Shown piece after piece: positions 8,039-16,897 of a stretch of DNA of 64,000 nucleotides (position 1 is the first letter of the stretch; the number at the start of each line of letters is the position of its first letter). The notes below the pieces were generated by a model. That model was not told the DNA's origin, did not search any database, and was given only the letters and a program-made list of their open reading frames with translations. Source of the stretch: BOG-908 sp963850605 (GTDB lineage: Bacteria; Pseudomonadota; Alphaproteobacteria; Acetobacterales; Acetobacteraceae); contig CAWKLX010000002.1 of NCBI GenBank assembly GCA_963850605.1, forward strand, positions 1 through 64,000, read 5' to 3'. The position numbers and the translations under genes are program-made.

Positions 8039-9955
8039 ATGAGCAAGGTGATCGGTATCGACCTCGGCACGACGAACTCGTGTGTCGCGATCATGGAGGG
8101 CGGCGACGTCCATGTGATCGAAAACAGCGAGGGCGCACGCACTACGCCCAGCATGGTGGCGTTTTCCGAAAGCGGCGAGCGTCTGGTCGGGCAGGCCGCC
8201 AAGCGCCAGGCTGTGACCAACCCCGCCAATACGCTGTACGCCGTCAAGCGCCTGATCGGACGCCGCTACGATGATCCGCTGGTTGCCAAGGATCGCGGGC
8301 TTGTTCCTTACGGCATCGTAAAGGCCGAGAACGGCGACGCCTGGGTCGAAGCGCGCGGCGAGAAATACGCGCCCGGCAAGATCAGCGCCGACATTCTCGG
8401 AAAGATGAAAGAGACTGCCGAAGCCTATCTCGGCGAGAAAGTGAGCCAGGCGGTCATCACCGTGCCGGCCTACTTCAACGACGCGCAGCGGCAGGCGACC
8501 AAGGACGCGGGTCGCATCGCCGGCCTGGAAGTGTTGCGGATCATCAACGAGCCCACGGCCGCCGCCCTGGCCTACGGCATGGACAAGAAGAATGGTGGCC
8601 TCGTCGCCGTCTATGACTTGGGCGGCGGCACGTTCGACGTGTCCGTGCTCGAAATCGGGGACGGCGTGTTCGAGGTGAAAAGCACCAACGGCGACACATT
8701 CCTCGGCGGCGAGGATTTCGATGCACGCGTGATCGATTACCTGGCCGGCGAATTCAAGCGCGAGCAGGGCATTGACCTGCGCAGCGACAAGCTCGCTCTG
8801 CAGCGGCTGAAGGAAGCCGCCGAGAAGGCGAAGATCGAGCTTTCGACGGCCAAGGAGACGGAGATCAACCTGCCGTTCATTACGGCGGATGCGTCCGGTC
8901 CGAAGCACCTTGTGATGAAGCTGTCGCGTGCGAAGCTCGAGAGTCTCGTCGATGACCTCATCACCCGCACGATGGAGCCGTGCCGCGCGGCACTTAAGGA
9001 TGCCGGCGTGTCGGCGTCCGACATCAATGAGGTGATCCTCGTCGGCGGCATGACGCGCATGCCGAAGGTGATCGAGGCGGTCAAAACCTTTTTTGGTCGC
9101 GACCCCGCCCGCAACGTGAACCCGGACGAGGTGGTCGCCATCGGCGCCGCCATCCAGGGCGCTGTGCTGCGTGGTGACGTCAAGGACGTGCTGCTGCTCG
9201 ATGTGACGCCGCTGTCGCTGGGCATCGAGACCCTAGGCGGCGTGTTCACCCGTCTCATCGACCGCAACACGACTATCCCGACCAAGAAGAGCCAGATTTT
9301 TTCCACCGCCGACGACAACCAGGGCGCGGTCACTATCAAGGTGTTCCAGGGCGAGCGCGAAATGGCCGCCGACAACAAGATGCTCGGCAATTTCGACCTG
9401 GTCGGTATCCCACCGGCGCCTCGTGGCATGCCGCAGATCGAGGTGACGTTCGACATCGACGCCAACGGCATCGTGTCCGTCTCGGCGCGCGACAAGGCGA
9501 CCGGCAAGGAGCAGCAGATCAAAATCCAGGCGTCGGGCGGTCTGTCGGACGCCGATATCGAGCGCATGGTGAAGGATGCCGAGGCCAATGCCGAGGCCGA
9601 CAAGAAGCGTCGCGAGATGGTGGAGGCGCGCAACCATGCCGAGGCCATGGTCCACCAGGTCGAAAAGAACCTGAAGGAACACGGCGACAAAATGCCGGCA
9701 GGCGACCGCGGCGAAGCGGAGTCGGCGGTGGCCGCCACGCGCAGTGCGATGGATGGCACGGATGCCGAGGCGCTGAAGGCGGCCAGTGAGCGGCTGAGTG
9801 CGGCGGCAATGAAAATCGGCGAGCACGTCTATAAGGCGGAAGCTGCGGCCAATGCGTCGGCTGCGGCCCCTGACGCCGGCTCGACGGCGGGCGGCGATAA
9901 CGTGGTCGATGCCGAATTCGAAGAACTCGACGAGGGCAAGAAGAAGTCGGCCTGA
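8039..9955 (+). CDS. dnaK: Molecular chaperone DnaK (Hsp70)
   Basis: A 638-residue Hsp70 that binds unfolded peptides in an ATP-driven cycle with DnaJ and GrpE in the cytoplasm. The N-terminal nucleotide-binding domain has VIGIDLGTTNSCVAIM at residues 3-18, VPAYFNDAQRQATKDAG near 145, VYDLGGGTFDVSVLEI near 200 and the VGGMTRMPKV loop near 340. The substrate-binding domain follows, with DVTPLSLGIETLGGVFT, and the helical lid ends in an Asp/Glu-rich tail. I chose the ATG at 8039 because GGAGG lies ten bases upstream and the product begins exactly at the conserved MSKVIGID. An upstream in-frame codon at 7997 would add 14 unconserved residues. dnaJ follows after 73 bases. Confidence 0.98.
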   Translation: MSKVIGIDLGTTNSCVAIMEGGDVHVIENSEGARTTPSMVAFSESGERLVGQAAKRQAVTNPANTLYAVKRLIGRRYDDPLVAKDRGLVPYGIVKAENGDAWVEARGEKYAPGKISADILGKMKETAEAYLGEKVSQAVITVPAYFNDAQRQATKDAGRIAGLEVLRIINEPTAAALAYGMDKKNGGLVAVYDLGGGTFDVSVLEIGDGVFEVKSTNGDTFLGGEDFDARVIDYLAGEFKREQGIDLRSDKLALQRLKEAAEKAKIELSTAKETEINLPFITADASGPKHLVMKLSRAKLESLVDDLITRTMEPCRAALKDAGVSASDINEVILVGGMTRMPKVIEAVKTFFGRDPARNVNPDEVVAIGAAIQGAVLRGDVKDVLLLDVTPLSLGIETLGGVFTRLIDRNTTIPTKKSQIFSTADDNQGAVTIKVFQGEREMAADNKMLGNFDLVGIPPAPRGMPQIEVTFDIDANGIVSVSARDKATGKEQQIKIQASGGLSDADIERMVKDAEANAEADKKRREMVEARNHAEAMVHQVEKNLKEHGDKMPAGDRGEAESAVAATRSAMDGTDAEALKAASERLSAAAMKIGEHVYKAEAAANASAAAPDAGSTAGGDNVVDAEFEELDEGKKKSA

Positions 9956-9973
9956 GCTGACAATGCTGTGCAG

Positions 9974-10004
9974 CGGCCTGGACGGAGCGCATCCGTCCAG
10001 GCCG
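9974..10004 (+). promoter_or_regulatory. dnaK-dnaJ intergenic hairpin
   Basis: A perfect 13-base-pair inverted repeat (CGGCCTGGACGGA and its complement) with a five-base loop lies between dnaK and dnaJ. No run of T follows, so it is unlikely to be a full terminator. A hairpin here could reduce read-through into dnaJ or stabilise the dnaK message, setting the usual excess of DnaK over DnaJ (inference). Confidence 0.7.
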
Positions 10005-10028
10005 TCCTGCATCGCCCAAGGGTAGCAC

Positions 10029-11159
10029 ATGGCCAAGGCAGATTTTTATGCGACCCTAGAGGTTGCACGCGACGCAAGCGGGGAGGACCTGAAAAAGGCC
10101 TACCGCAAGCTGGCGATGAAATATCATCCCGACCGCAATCCTGGTGACAAGACGGCGGAGGCGCGGTTCAAGGAAGTCAGCGAAGCCTACGAAATCCTCC
10201 GCGACGACCAGAAGCGGGCAGCCTACGATCGTTTCGGTCACGCCGCCTTCGAGCAGGGTGGCCCAGGCGCGGGCGGGTTCGAGTTTTCGGGCGCCGGCGG
10301 CCTTGGCGACATTTTCGACCAGATGTTCGGCGATTTCACCGGAAGGGGTGGACGCAGCCGCACCAGATCCGGGTCCGACATCCAGGTGCAGGTGGAGATC
10401 GATCTCGCCCAGGCCTTCTCGGGCACGAAATCGCCCGTGCGCGTGCCGACGCGCGTCGCCTGCGAGGCGTGCCGCGGCACCGGATCGGCTGACGGAAAAG
10501 CGGCGGCTGACACCTGCACGACGTGTCAGGGCGCGGGGAAAGTGCGCGCACAACAAGGCTTTTTCCTGATCGAGCGGACCTGCCCCACCTGCGGTGGCGC
10601 AGGCCGGGTGATCCGCAACCCATGCCGAATCTGTCAGGGCGCGGGCACCGTCCAGCGCGAGCGTACGCTGCAGGTGACGATACCGCCCGGTGTAGAGGAC
10701 GGAACGCGCATCCGCCTACAGGGCGAAGGGGAAGCCGGGGGCCAGGGTGCGCCCAATGGCGACCTCTATGTGCACGTCGCCATCCACCCCCACCCCCTGT
10801 TCCACCGCGAGGGCGCGCACGTCTTCTGCGAGGTGCCGTTGCGCATGAGCCAGGCGGCGTTGGGCGATGAGATCGAGGTGCCGGCCATCGACGGCACACG
10901 TCAGAAAGTGCGTATCCCGCCAGGCACCCAGGCGGGCGCGCAGTTTCGCCTGCGGGGTCGCGGTTTTTCGGTTCTGCGCAGCGCGGCGCGCGGTGACATG
11001 GTGGTGCAGGCCAAGGTGGAAACGCCGCAGCACCTGACGCGGCGGCAGCGCGAACTCCTGGAGGAGTTCGAGTCCGAGGCGCGTGGTCACGCCAAAGGAA
11101 GCCCCGAGCACGAGGGGTTTTTTGCGAAAATGAAGGAATTCCTCGCGGGACGCGATTGA
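10029..11159 (+). CDS. dnaJ: Chaperone DnaJ (Hsp40)
   Basis: The 376-residue co-chaperone of DnaK stimulates its ATPase and delivers substrates. The domains appear in canonical order. The J domain is at residues 1-70 with the HPD motif in KYHPDRNPGD. A Gly/Phe-rich linker follows to about 115. The zinc-binding region has four CxxCxGxG modules (CEACRGTG, CTTCQGAG, CPTCGGAG, CRICQGAG) at about 140-205, followed by the two beta-barrel substrate domains. It is a type I DnaJ of normal length, co-directional with dnaK. Confidence 0.97.
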   Translation: MAKADFYATLEVARDASGEDLKKAYRKLAMKYHPDRNPGDKTAEARFKEVSEAYEILRDDQKRAAYDRFGHAAFEQGGPGAGGFEFSGAGGLGDIFDQMFGDFTGRGGRSRTRSGSDIQVQVEIDLAQAFSGTKSPVRVPTRVACEACRGTGSADGKAAADTCTTCQGAGKVRAQQGFFLIERTCPTCGGAGRVIRNPCRICQGAGTVQRERTLQVTIPPGVEDGTRIRLQGEGEAGGQGAPNGDLYVHVAIHPHPLFHREGAHVFCEVPLRMSQAALGDEIEVPAIDGTRQKVRIPPGTQAGAQFRLRGRGFSVLRSAARGDMVVQAKVETPQHLTRRQRELLEEFESEARGHAKGSPEHEGFFAKMKEFLAGRD

Positions 11160-11317
11160 CGCGAACTTTCCAGCCCAAGCGTTCGGCGCACACCACCGCC
11201 GGAACACAGATGCGTGAGGTCAACACGCATCGGTTGCGATCCGGCGCAGGCAGTCAATATCGGGAATGCACCAAGCCGAGGCGCATCCCCCCCCCGCGCT
11301 GACGGCAGGTGTTTCTA

Positions 11318-11360
11318 GGCGGCGCAGTCCCCCCCGACTGCGCCGCCATCATTTTGACTT
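11318..11360 (+). terminator. Rho-independent terminator after dnaJ
   Basis: GGCGGCGCAGTC (11318-11329), a six-C loop, and GACTGCGCCGCC (11336-11347) form a perfect 12-base-pair stem. A T-rich tract (ATCATTTTGACTTTT) follows. It lies about 160 bases after the dnaJ stop. The rest of the 11160-11455 gap shows nothing convincing. Confidence 0.7.
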
Positions 11361-11455
11361 TTGCTGACAGTGTCACGGGCGCACGACTGCCCGACAAGGA
11401 TCGGCTCGCCTGCCCGCCTGGCATGGGTTAATCCATCGCTGCTTTTGGGGGTCAC

Positions 11456-11803
11456 ATGCATCGGGCGTTCGCGACTGCCACTGCCGGCGCCTTGGCCCTG
11501 CTGGCTACACCGTGCGGCTGGGCCGATGCGCATCCCGCACGAACCCTACCCGGGCCGGACACGGACGCCGCCCTGCCGGCCGAGACCGCCGCCCCGATTG
11601 CGATTCGTATTGACGATAGGCCGTTCCGGATACTGAACCGGGTCCGCCCGGACGAGACATTCGGCGCGGGTGTGGACGGCGTGCCCTTTCCGGCCGTCCC
11701 CGAGATATATCGACCGGGGAGGGTGCGGCAGATGCTGGCGGCCGGGTTGGCGCCGGTCAGCTACCGGCTTTACACGGAATTATCGGTGCAGGATCGGCAC
11801 TGA
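11456..11803 (+). CDS. Truncated secreted protein fragment
   Basis: A 115-residue ORF with a signal peptide (about residues 1-25, ending GWADA). The C-terminal part contains DETFGAGVDG and APVSYRLYTELSVQDRH. This looks like the N-terminus of a much larger secreted family in which PVSYRLRTEL is normally followed by a Trp/His segment and hundreds more residues (recollection, not checked). Directly after the stop, a different frame reads GTEWHRPLAETS, which would continue that pattern. I infer a frameshifted and truncated remnant. A genuine short secreted protein is the alternative. Confidence 0.45.
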   Translation: MHRAFATATAGALALLATPCGWADAHPARTLPGPDTDAALPAETAAPIAIRIDDRPFRILNRVRPDETFGAGVDGVPFPAVPEIYRPGRVRQMLAAGLAPVSYRLYTELSVQDRH

Positions 11804-11830
11804 GTGGCACCGTCCGTTAGCGGAGACATC

Positions 11831-12583
11831 GTGCAGCCCATGCGCATTGGCGTTGCGGGCCTCACCGGCCGCATGGGCCAGCTGGTTGCCGCGGAATTGG
11901 CCGTTACACGTGCCGTTCTGTCGGGCGGGCTGAACCGCCAGTCAGGCAGTATGGCCGAGCTCGCGCACGCGAGCGATGCGGTCATCGATTTTAGCCACGC
12001 CGACACGGCATCGGCCCATGCGGACGGTTTGGCCGGCTCGAACTGCGCCTGGGTTCTCGGGACGACTGGCCTGACCTCGGACAGCGCGGCGGCAGTCCGT
12101 GTGGCGGCCACGCAGGTGCCGGTGGTCTGGGCCGCCAATTTCTCGCCCGGGATGACACTCGTGCTGCATCTTGCCCGGCGCCTGGCCCGCGCCCTGCCTG
12201 CCGCCGAGTACGATGCCGAAATTTTGGAGATGCATCACCGCCATAAGCGCGATGCGCCGTCCGGCACCGCGCTGGCGCTGGGCGAGGTGGTGGCGTCTGG
12301 CCGGGGCGTCGCACTTGGGGACGTCGCGTCGCGCGCGCGCGACGGCCAGACCGGGCCAAGGCTGGCCGGCGCTATCGGTTTCGCGGCGCTGCGCGGCGGT
12401 GAGGTGGTGGGTGAGCACACGCTGTTGTTCGCGGGCGCACGCGAGCACATCTCCGTCACGCACAAGGCACTGGACCGCCGCATCTTTGCCCAGGGCGCCG
12501 TCCGCGCCGCGCTCTGGACACGCGGCCGCCCGCCAGGTTTGTACACGATGGCCGATGTCATCGGCCTTCCCCCTGAGGACTAG
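11831..12583 (+). CDS. dapB: 4-hydroxy-tetrahydrodipicolinate reductase
   Basis: DapB reduces HTPA with NAD(P)H in the lysine/diaminopimelate pathway that feeds cell-wall synthesis. The Rossmann motif RIGVAGLTGRMGQLV opens the protein, GTTGL lies near residue 80, and the active-site signature EMHHRHKRDAPSGTAL is near 132-147 with catalytic His and Lys. Length is about 250 residues, slightly under the usual 265-270. I chose the GTG at 11831 because GGAG lies five bases upstream; an ATG at 11840 is also possible. The threonine aldolase gene begins seven bases after the stop, so the two are likely cotranscribed. Confidence 0.93.
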   Translation: MQPMRIGVAGLTGRMGQLVAAELAVTRAVLSGGLNRQSGSMAELAHASDAVIDFSHADTASAHADGLAGSNCAWVLGTTGLTSDSAAAVRVAATQVPVVWAANFSPGMTLVLHLARRLARALPAAEYDAEILEMHHRHKRDAPSGTALALGEVVASGRGVALGDVASRARDGQTGPRLAGAIGFAALRGGEVVGEHTLLFAGAREHISVTHKALDRRIFAQGAVRAALWTRGRPPGLYTMADVIGLPPED

Positions 12584-12590
12584 CCGACCG

Positions 12591-13649
12591 ATGAATTTCG
12601 CCAGCGACAACACCGCCCCAGTCTGCCCGGAGATCATGCACGCGCTCGCGCGCGTCAACGACGGCAGCGTGGCCTCTTACGGCGCAGATGCCGAGACCGC
12701 GCGGTTGACGGCTATGATGCGGGACGTGTTCGAGACCGATGTCAGCGTGTTTCCGGTGGCAACCGGGACCGCGGCCAACGCGCTGGCGCTGGCGACACTG
12801 GTGCGCCCGTACGGCGCGGTGCTGTGCTACGAGGAGGCGCATATCGCGACGGACGAGTGCGGCGCTCCCGAATTCTACATGGGCGGTGCAAAGCTGGTCA
12901 CCTTGCCCGCGCCCGACGGACGCATCACGCCGGCCCAGATCGAAGCCGCCATGGCGCGCGCGGTGGATGGCGGCGTGCACCACGTGTTGCCCGAGGCGGT
13001 CAGCATCACGCAATCGACCGAGTGGGGTACGGTATACGATCCAAACCAGGTGGCCGCGTTGGGGGGCGCTTGCCGCGCACGGGGCTTGAAGCTGCACATG
13101 GATGGCGCACGGTTCGCCAATGCCCTGGCCTATCTGGGTTGCGCGCCGGCTGATCTCACCTGGCGCGCGGGTGTGGATGTGCTCTCCTTCGGTGCCACCA
13201 AGAACGGCGCGATGGCCGCCGAGGCGGTCGTGTTCTTCGATCCGGCCCTGGCCGCAGGCTTCGAGCGCCGGCGCAAACGGGCCGGCCAGCTCTGGTCCAA
13301 GCTGCGCTACCTTTCCGCCCAGTTGACCGCCTATCTGGACGGCGATGTGTGGATGCGTAACGCCCGACACGCCAACGCCATGGCGGCGGATTTGGCCGGG
13401 GGATTGGCCGCCCTGCCTGAGGTGCGGATGCTGCAGGACGTGCAGGCAAACGAGCTGTTCGTGGCCATGCCGGAGCCGATGGTGGCGTCGCTCGAAGCCG
13501 AGGGGGCCAAATTCTACCGATGGATCGAGGTCCCCGGCGAGACGCGACCGGTCATCCGCATCGTCACCTCGTTCCAGACCAGCACTGACGAAGTGACCCG
13601 CTTCCTCTCGCTCGCCGGACGTCACGCGCGCCATCTCGCCGCCGCCTGA
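12591..13649 (+). CDS. ltaE: Low-specificity L-threonine aldolase
   Basis: This 352-residue PLP enzyme of fold type I cleaves L-threonine or allo-threonine to glycine and acetaldehyde. It begins with the family opening MNFASDNTAPVCPEI. The PLP-contact motif HMDGARFANA is at residues 169-178, and the Schiff-base lysine is K204 in SFGATKNG. The ATG start gives exactly the conserved N-terminus and lies seven bases after dapB. Related enzymes act on other beta-hydroxy amino acids, so the exact substrate range is not determined by sequence. Confidence 0.88.
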   Translation: MNFASDNTAPVCPEIMHALARVNDGSVASYGADAETARLTAMMRDVFETDVSVFPVATGTAANALALATLVRPYGAVLCYEEAHIATDECGAPEFYMGGAKLVTLPAPDGRITPAQIEAAMARAVDGGVHHVLPEAVSITQSTEWGTVYDPNQVAALGGACRARGLKLHMDGARFANALAYLGCAPADLTWRAGVDVLSFGATKNGAMAAEAVVFFDPALAAGFERRRKRAGQLWSKLRYLSAQLTAYLDGDVWMRNARHANAMAADLAGGLAALPEVRMLQDVQANELFVAMPEPMVASLEAEGAKFYRWIEVPGETRPVIRIVTSFQTSTDEVTRFLSLAGRHARHLAAA

Positions 13650-13717
13650 CGGGGACGTTGCGACGCCGGCCGATTCCCGTCACTTCCGCTACCGCCGGGC
13701 TTGGTTGGAGCATCAAG

Positions 13718-15106
13718 ATGATCCGCTTCGTCCGACGTTGGCTTTTGCAGGCGGGATTGGCGGCAGTTTGCGCACCCTGGCTGGTTCCGGCGACAGCCGT
13801 GGCCCAGAGCAGCCCGGCGCCAACGCCCAACACATCGAACCAGCCGGCCTCGGCGGAGGATTCCGGGCCGGAGCTGTGGGCGATCCACGGCCAGACGACC
13901 TTGCTGGACCAGTATCACCCCGCTTTCCGCTCCGAGCTCCGCGGCCCCAACAGCCTGGACCCGGGCAGCCGCGGCGATGAAACATTCGACGCGACGCTCT
14001 ACGCCGGCATACGCCCATGGTCCGGCGCCGAGCTCTGGGTCAGTCCAGAAATCGACCAGGGTTTTGGGCTGGATAACACGCTCGGCGTTGCCGCTTTCCC
14101 CAGCGCCGAAGCCTATAAGGTGGGGGCCGCAACTCCCTACGTCCGCCTGCCGCGCCTGTTCTTCCGCCAAACAATCGACCTGGGCGGCGCGGCGCAAAAG
14201 ATCGATAGCGATTCGACCGTGCTGGGCGGGCACCAGACCGCCGACCACATCACGCTGACCATCGGCAAATTCAGCGTGGGCGACGTGTTCGACACGAACG
14301 CCTATGCGCACGATCCGCGTCAGGATTTTTTCAACTGGGCGCTGGTCGATCTGGGCACGTTCGACTACGCCGCCGATGCCTGGGGCTACACGTACGGGTT
14401 TGCCGCCGAGCTGCAAAAATCCTGGTGGTCGCTGCGCGCCGGAGGGTTTGCGCTCTCGCGCGTGCCCAACAGCGCCGCGCTCGATACCAGCGGTGGCCAG
14501 GTGCAGTTCATCGGCGAGGCGGAGGAGCGGCACACCCTGTTCGGGCGCGACGGCAAGCTGAAGATGCTTGCCTTCCTGACCCGGGGCCGCATGGGCGACT
14601 ACGGCAATGCGGTCGCGCTCGGCCAGTCGACAGAGACCACGCCGAGCGTGGCCGCCGTGCGGCAGTATCGTAGCCGTTCAGGCATCGGCCTGAATGTCGA
14701 GCAGGGGATTACCGACACGCTCGGCGCCTTTGCCCGCGCCGGTCTCGCGGAGGGTGGCCGCGAGCCTTACGAATTCACCGACACGGACCGTAGTCTTTCC
14801 GCCGGCCTGTCCCTGATCGGCCGCGCCTGGGGCCGGCCAGACGACACGGTGGGGCTCGGTGCGGTGGTGGACGCGATCTCGCGCCGCCACAAACAATATC
14901 TGGCCGCCGGCGGGCTGGGCATACTGATCGGGGATGGCAGCCTGCCGAGCGCCGGGCCGGAGCAGGTGGCCGAGGCCTATTACCGTTGCGCGGTGACCGG
15001 CCATGCGCAGGTGACGGCGGACTACCAGTTCATCAACAACCCCGCCTACGACCGGCTGCGCGGCCCGGTATCCGTGCTCGCGTTAAGATTGCACGTTCAA
15101 TACTAG
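13718..15106 (+). CDS. OprB-type carbohydrate porin
   Basis: A 462-residue outer-membrane beta-barrel. The signal peptide covers about residues 1-30 (ending ATAVA). The mature part is built of alternating amphipathic strands and ends in an aromatic residue (LHVQY), as expected for barrel insertion. The stretch FFNWALVDLGTFDYAADAWG and the following LRAGGFALSRVPNS are characteristic of the OprB family, which admits sugars. I chose ATG 13718 because GGAG lies seven bases upstream. No sugar transporter is adjacent. Confidence 0.82.
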   Translation: MIRFVRRWLLQAGLAAVCAPWLVPATAVAQSSPAPTPNTSNQPASAEDSGPELWAIHGQTTLLDQYHPAFRSELRGPNSLDPGSRGDETFDATLYAGIRPWSGAELWVSPEIDQGFGLDNTLGVAAFPSAEAYKVGAATPYVRLPRLFFRQTIDLGGAAQKIDSDSTVLGGHQTADHITLTIGKFSVGDVFDTNAYAHDPRQDFFNWALVDLGTFDYAADAWGYTYGFAAELQKSWWSLRAGGFALSRVPNSAALDTSGGQVQFIGEAEERHTLFGRDGKLKMLAFLTRGRMGDYGNAVALGQSTETTPSVAAVRQYRSRSGIGLNVEQGITDTLGAFARAGLAEGGREPYEFTDTDRSLSAGLSLIGRAWGRPDDTVGLGAVVDAISRRHKQYLAAGGLGILIGDGSLPSAGPEQVAEAYYRCAVTGHAQVTADYQFINNPAYDRLRGPVSVLALRLHVQY

Positions 15107-15205
15107 GCGCCACGCGCCGTTGATCGCGTGAGGATCGCGCAAGCCAAGGACATTCAACTTCTTGGGAGCAGGCGTGGTTGGAATTGACACCGGGCACCGC
15201 CTGAA

Positions 15206-15221
15206 TTGACGTTAACGTCAA
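15206..15221. promoter_or_regulatory. Perfect 16-bp palindrome upstream of orphan gene
   Basis: TTGACGTTAACGTCAA is fully self-complementary and sits 58 bases before the start of the 15280 gene. A related GAATTGAC occurs at 15181. It could be a dimeric regulator's operator overlapping a promoter. The regulator is unknown. Confidence 0.4.
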
Positions 15222-15279
15222 CGGAAGATGGTGGGTCGAGCCCCGTCCATACCTCCGACCAACGGGGAGCACCGCAACG

Positions 15280-16749
15280 ATGTCCAGCAAGACCGCCATC
15301 CGCCTGCTTGCGCCGACCGCCAACACAGAGCCACCGCCCCCCGTCGTCAATGTCGTTCTGGGCTTCGCGTTCCAGGGTGGCGTGGATGGCTATCTGACCG
15401 CTCCCTTCCAGGGTTACGACCCAGCCGTCACCGGCCAGTTGACACTGGCGCTCGGCTCCACCGCGTATGAAATCCCCGCCACGGTGGCCGCATTGGCACC
15501 TTTGCAGCATGTCGAGGCGGCGACGCCGGTGCAGAACGCGACCAGCCTGGTCGACCTCGCGTTCACCACGCCTGGCCAAAGCTATGGGCTGATCAACGAA
15601 GCGCCGTCCAACACCGATATCGGCATCAGCTCCAGCACGGACGGCCTGTCCGCCATTCTCGGCCCGCTCAGCGCGGCGCTCGCCGGCACCACTCTGGGGG
15701 CCGAACTGGCGCCGGTGATCAAGTTCGGCCAGGGCCTGCTGCCGACGCTGGACAAGCATGGTGGTGTGCCCCATGGCGGGTCGCTGTCGGCAAAACCCTA
15801 TCTGGCCCTCAACCTGGGCATCGGCTCTTCGCAAACGGTGACCGTGTTCGGTCAGCCGGTCACCACGAGCCAGTCGGGCACGCTGGCCGTGGGCGGCAAG
15901 ACCGGCGCGCTGGCAGTGACCACACTGGGCGACACGGCCAACCTGGTCACCAATGCGGGGCTGCTGCTGGCGGATGCCGAAGCCGGCAACCTGTTGGGCG
16001 CGGTGACGGCAGGTGCAGCCACACTCGCCTCTGGTGCGTCCGTCGCCACCGATATCGGCGCGCTGATCGCACAAGCCCCCCACAACCCACCCGTTTTGCC
16101 GCCGATCGCCAACCCGGCGCTGGATCTGACGCTGAACACCGGCGCGGAGCAGGATTTTGCCCTGCCCCTGGGCAGCCCCGTGACAGTCGCCGAAACCCTC
16201 GGCGTGCACATCACCGCCGACACGTTCGGCGCCTACGCGCTGGGCAAATTGCTGGCCCAGATCGCCCCGCAGCTAGTCGCCGATCTTTCGGGAAAGACTC
16301 CGGTGCAGCAACCCCTGACCGTGCTCAGCCAACTGGTGGGCGACGTCTCAACGCTCGCCCGTGACGCGGCCGGCGGCTTCTCCGGCCTGGGCAAGGCCGG
16401 TGCCATCCCGTCCTCGGTGCATCAGCCGGATATCAGCATCCAGCTGACGCTGGGTGTGACGGAGGCGCAGAACACGCCAGTCGGCTCGATCTCGAGCACG
16501 CAGAATTTCACCACCAACCTCGAGACCAACGCCCAAGGTTTTTACGATCTAGGTACCGCGGCCCAACCGGCGATTACCGATTTGCTGTTGGGATTTCTGG
16601 AGACGCCGGCCGGGCACGAGCTCCTGCAGATCGGCGGTGATATTCTGGGGCAGCTTGACCAGAAACTGGGTGGCGGCGGGCAGGTTCCGGCGGTGGACCA
16701 TTCGATAGGGAGCATGCACCTGATGGCGCTGCCCAGTGATTGGCGCTGA
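15280..16749 (+). CDS. Orphan protein of unknown function (489 aa)
   Basis: I do not recognise this protein. It is rich in Ala, Gly, Leu, Thr and Pro and has no evident signal peptide or strong membrane segment. It opens with a short hydrophilic stretch and then VVNVVLGFAFQGGVDGYLTA. The centre (residues about 170-300) alternates Thr/Val-rich strands with Ala/Leu-rich segments and suggests a beta-rich or fibrous fold. The C-terminus carries ITDLLLGFLETPAGHELL and a Gly-rich loop. GGGGAG upstream gives a plausible ribosome site. Neighbours (porin before, convergent MFS gene after) give no functional clue. Confidence 0.6.
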   Translation: MSSKTAIRLLAPTANTEPPPPVVNVVLGFAFQGGVDGYLTAPFQGYDPAVTGQLTLALGSTAYEIPATVAALAPLQHVEAATPVQNATSLVDLAFTTPGQSYGLINEAPSNTDIGISSSTDGLSAILGPLSAALAGTTLGAELAPVIKFGQGLLPTLDKHGGVPHGGSLSAKPYLALNLGIGSSQTVTVFGQPVTTSQSGTLAVGGKTGALAVTTLGDTANLVTNAGLLLADAEAGNLLGAVTAGAATLASGASVATDIGALIAQAPHNPPVLPPIANPALDLTLNTGAEQDFALPLGSPVTVAETLGVHITADTFGAYALGKLLAQIAPQLVADLSGKTPVQQPLTVLSQLVGDVSTLARDAAGGFSGLGKAGAIPSSVHQPDISIQLTLGVTEAQNTPVGSISSTQNFTTNLETNAQGFYDLGTAAQPAITDLLLGFLETPAGHELLQIGGDILGQLDQKLGGGGQVPAVDHSIGSMHLMALPSDWR

Positions 16750-16897
16750 AGCGCTTTACGCTCTGACACCAACCTTCGTTGAGGCTGAAGAATCCGAAAG
16801 CAGGCACGCCTTCTTTGAGAAGAACGACCCAAGACTTTCATCATTTGCTCCAACCAAGCTCAAGCCGGATCGGTGTGGCGAATGGCCACACGAAAAC

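Noticed and set aside
8737..9759. 340-codon minus-strand frame
   Set aside because: It is antisense to dnaK and has Ser/Arg-rich composition without any known motif.
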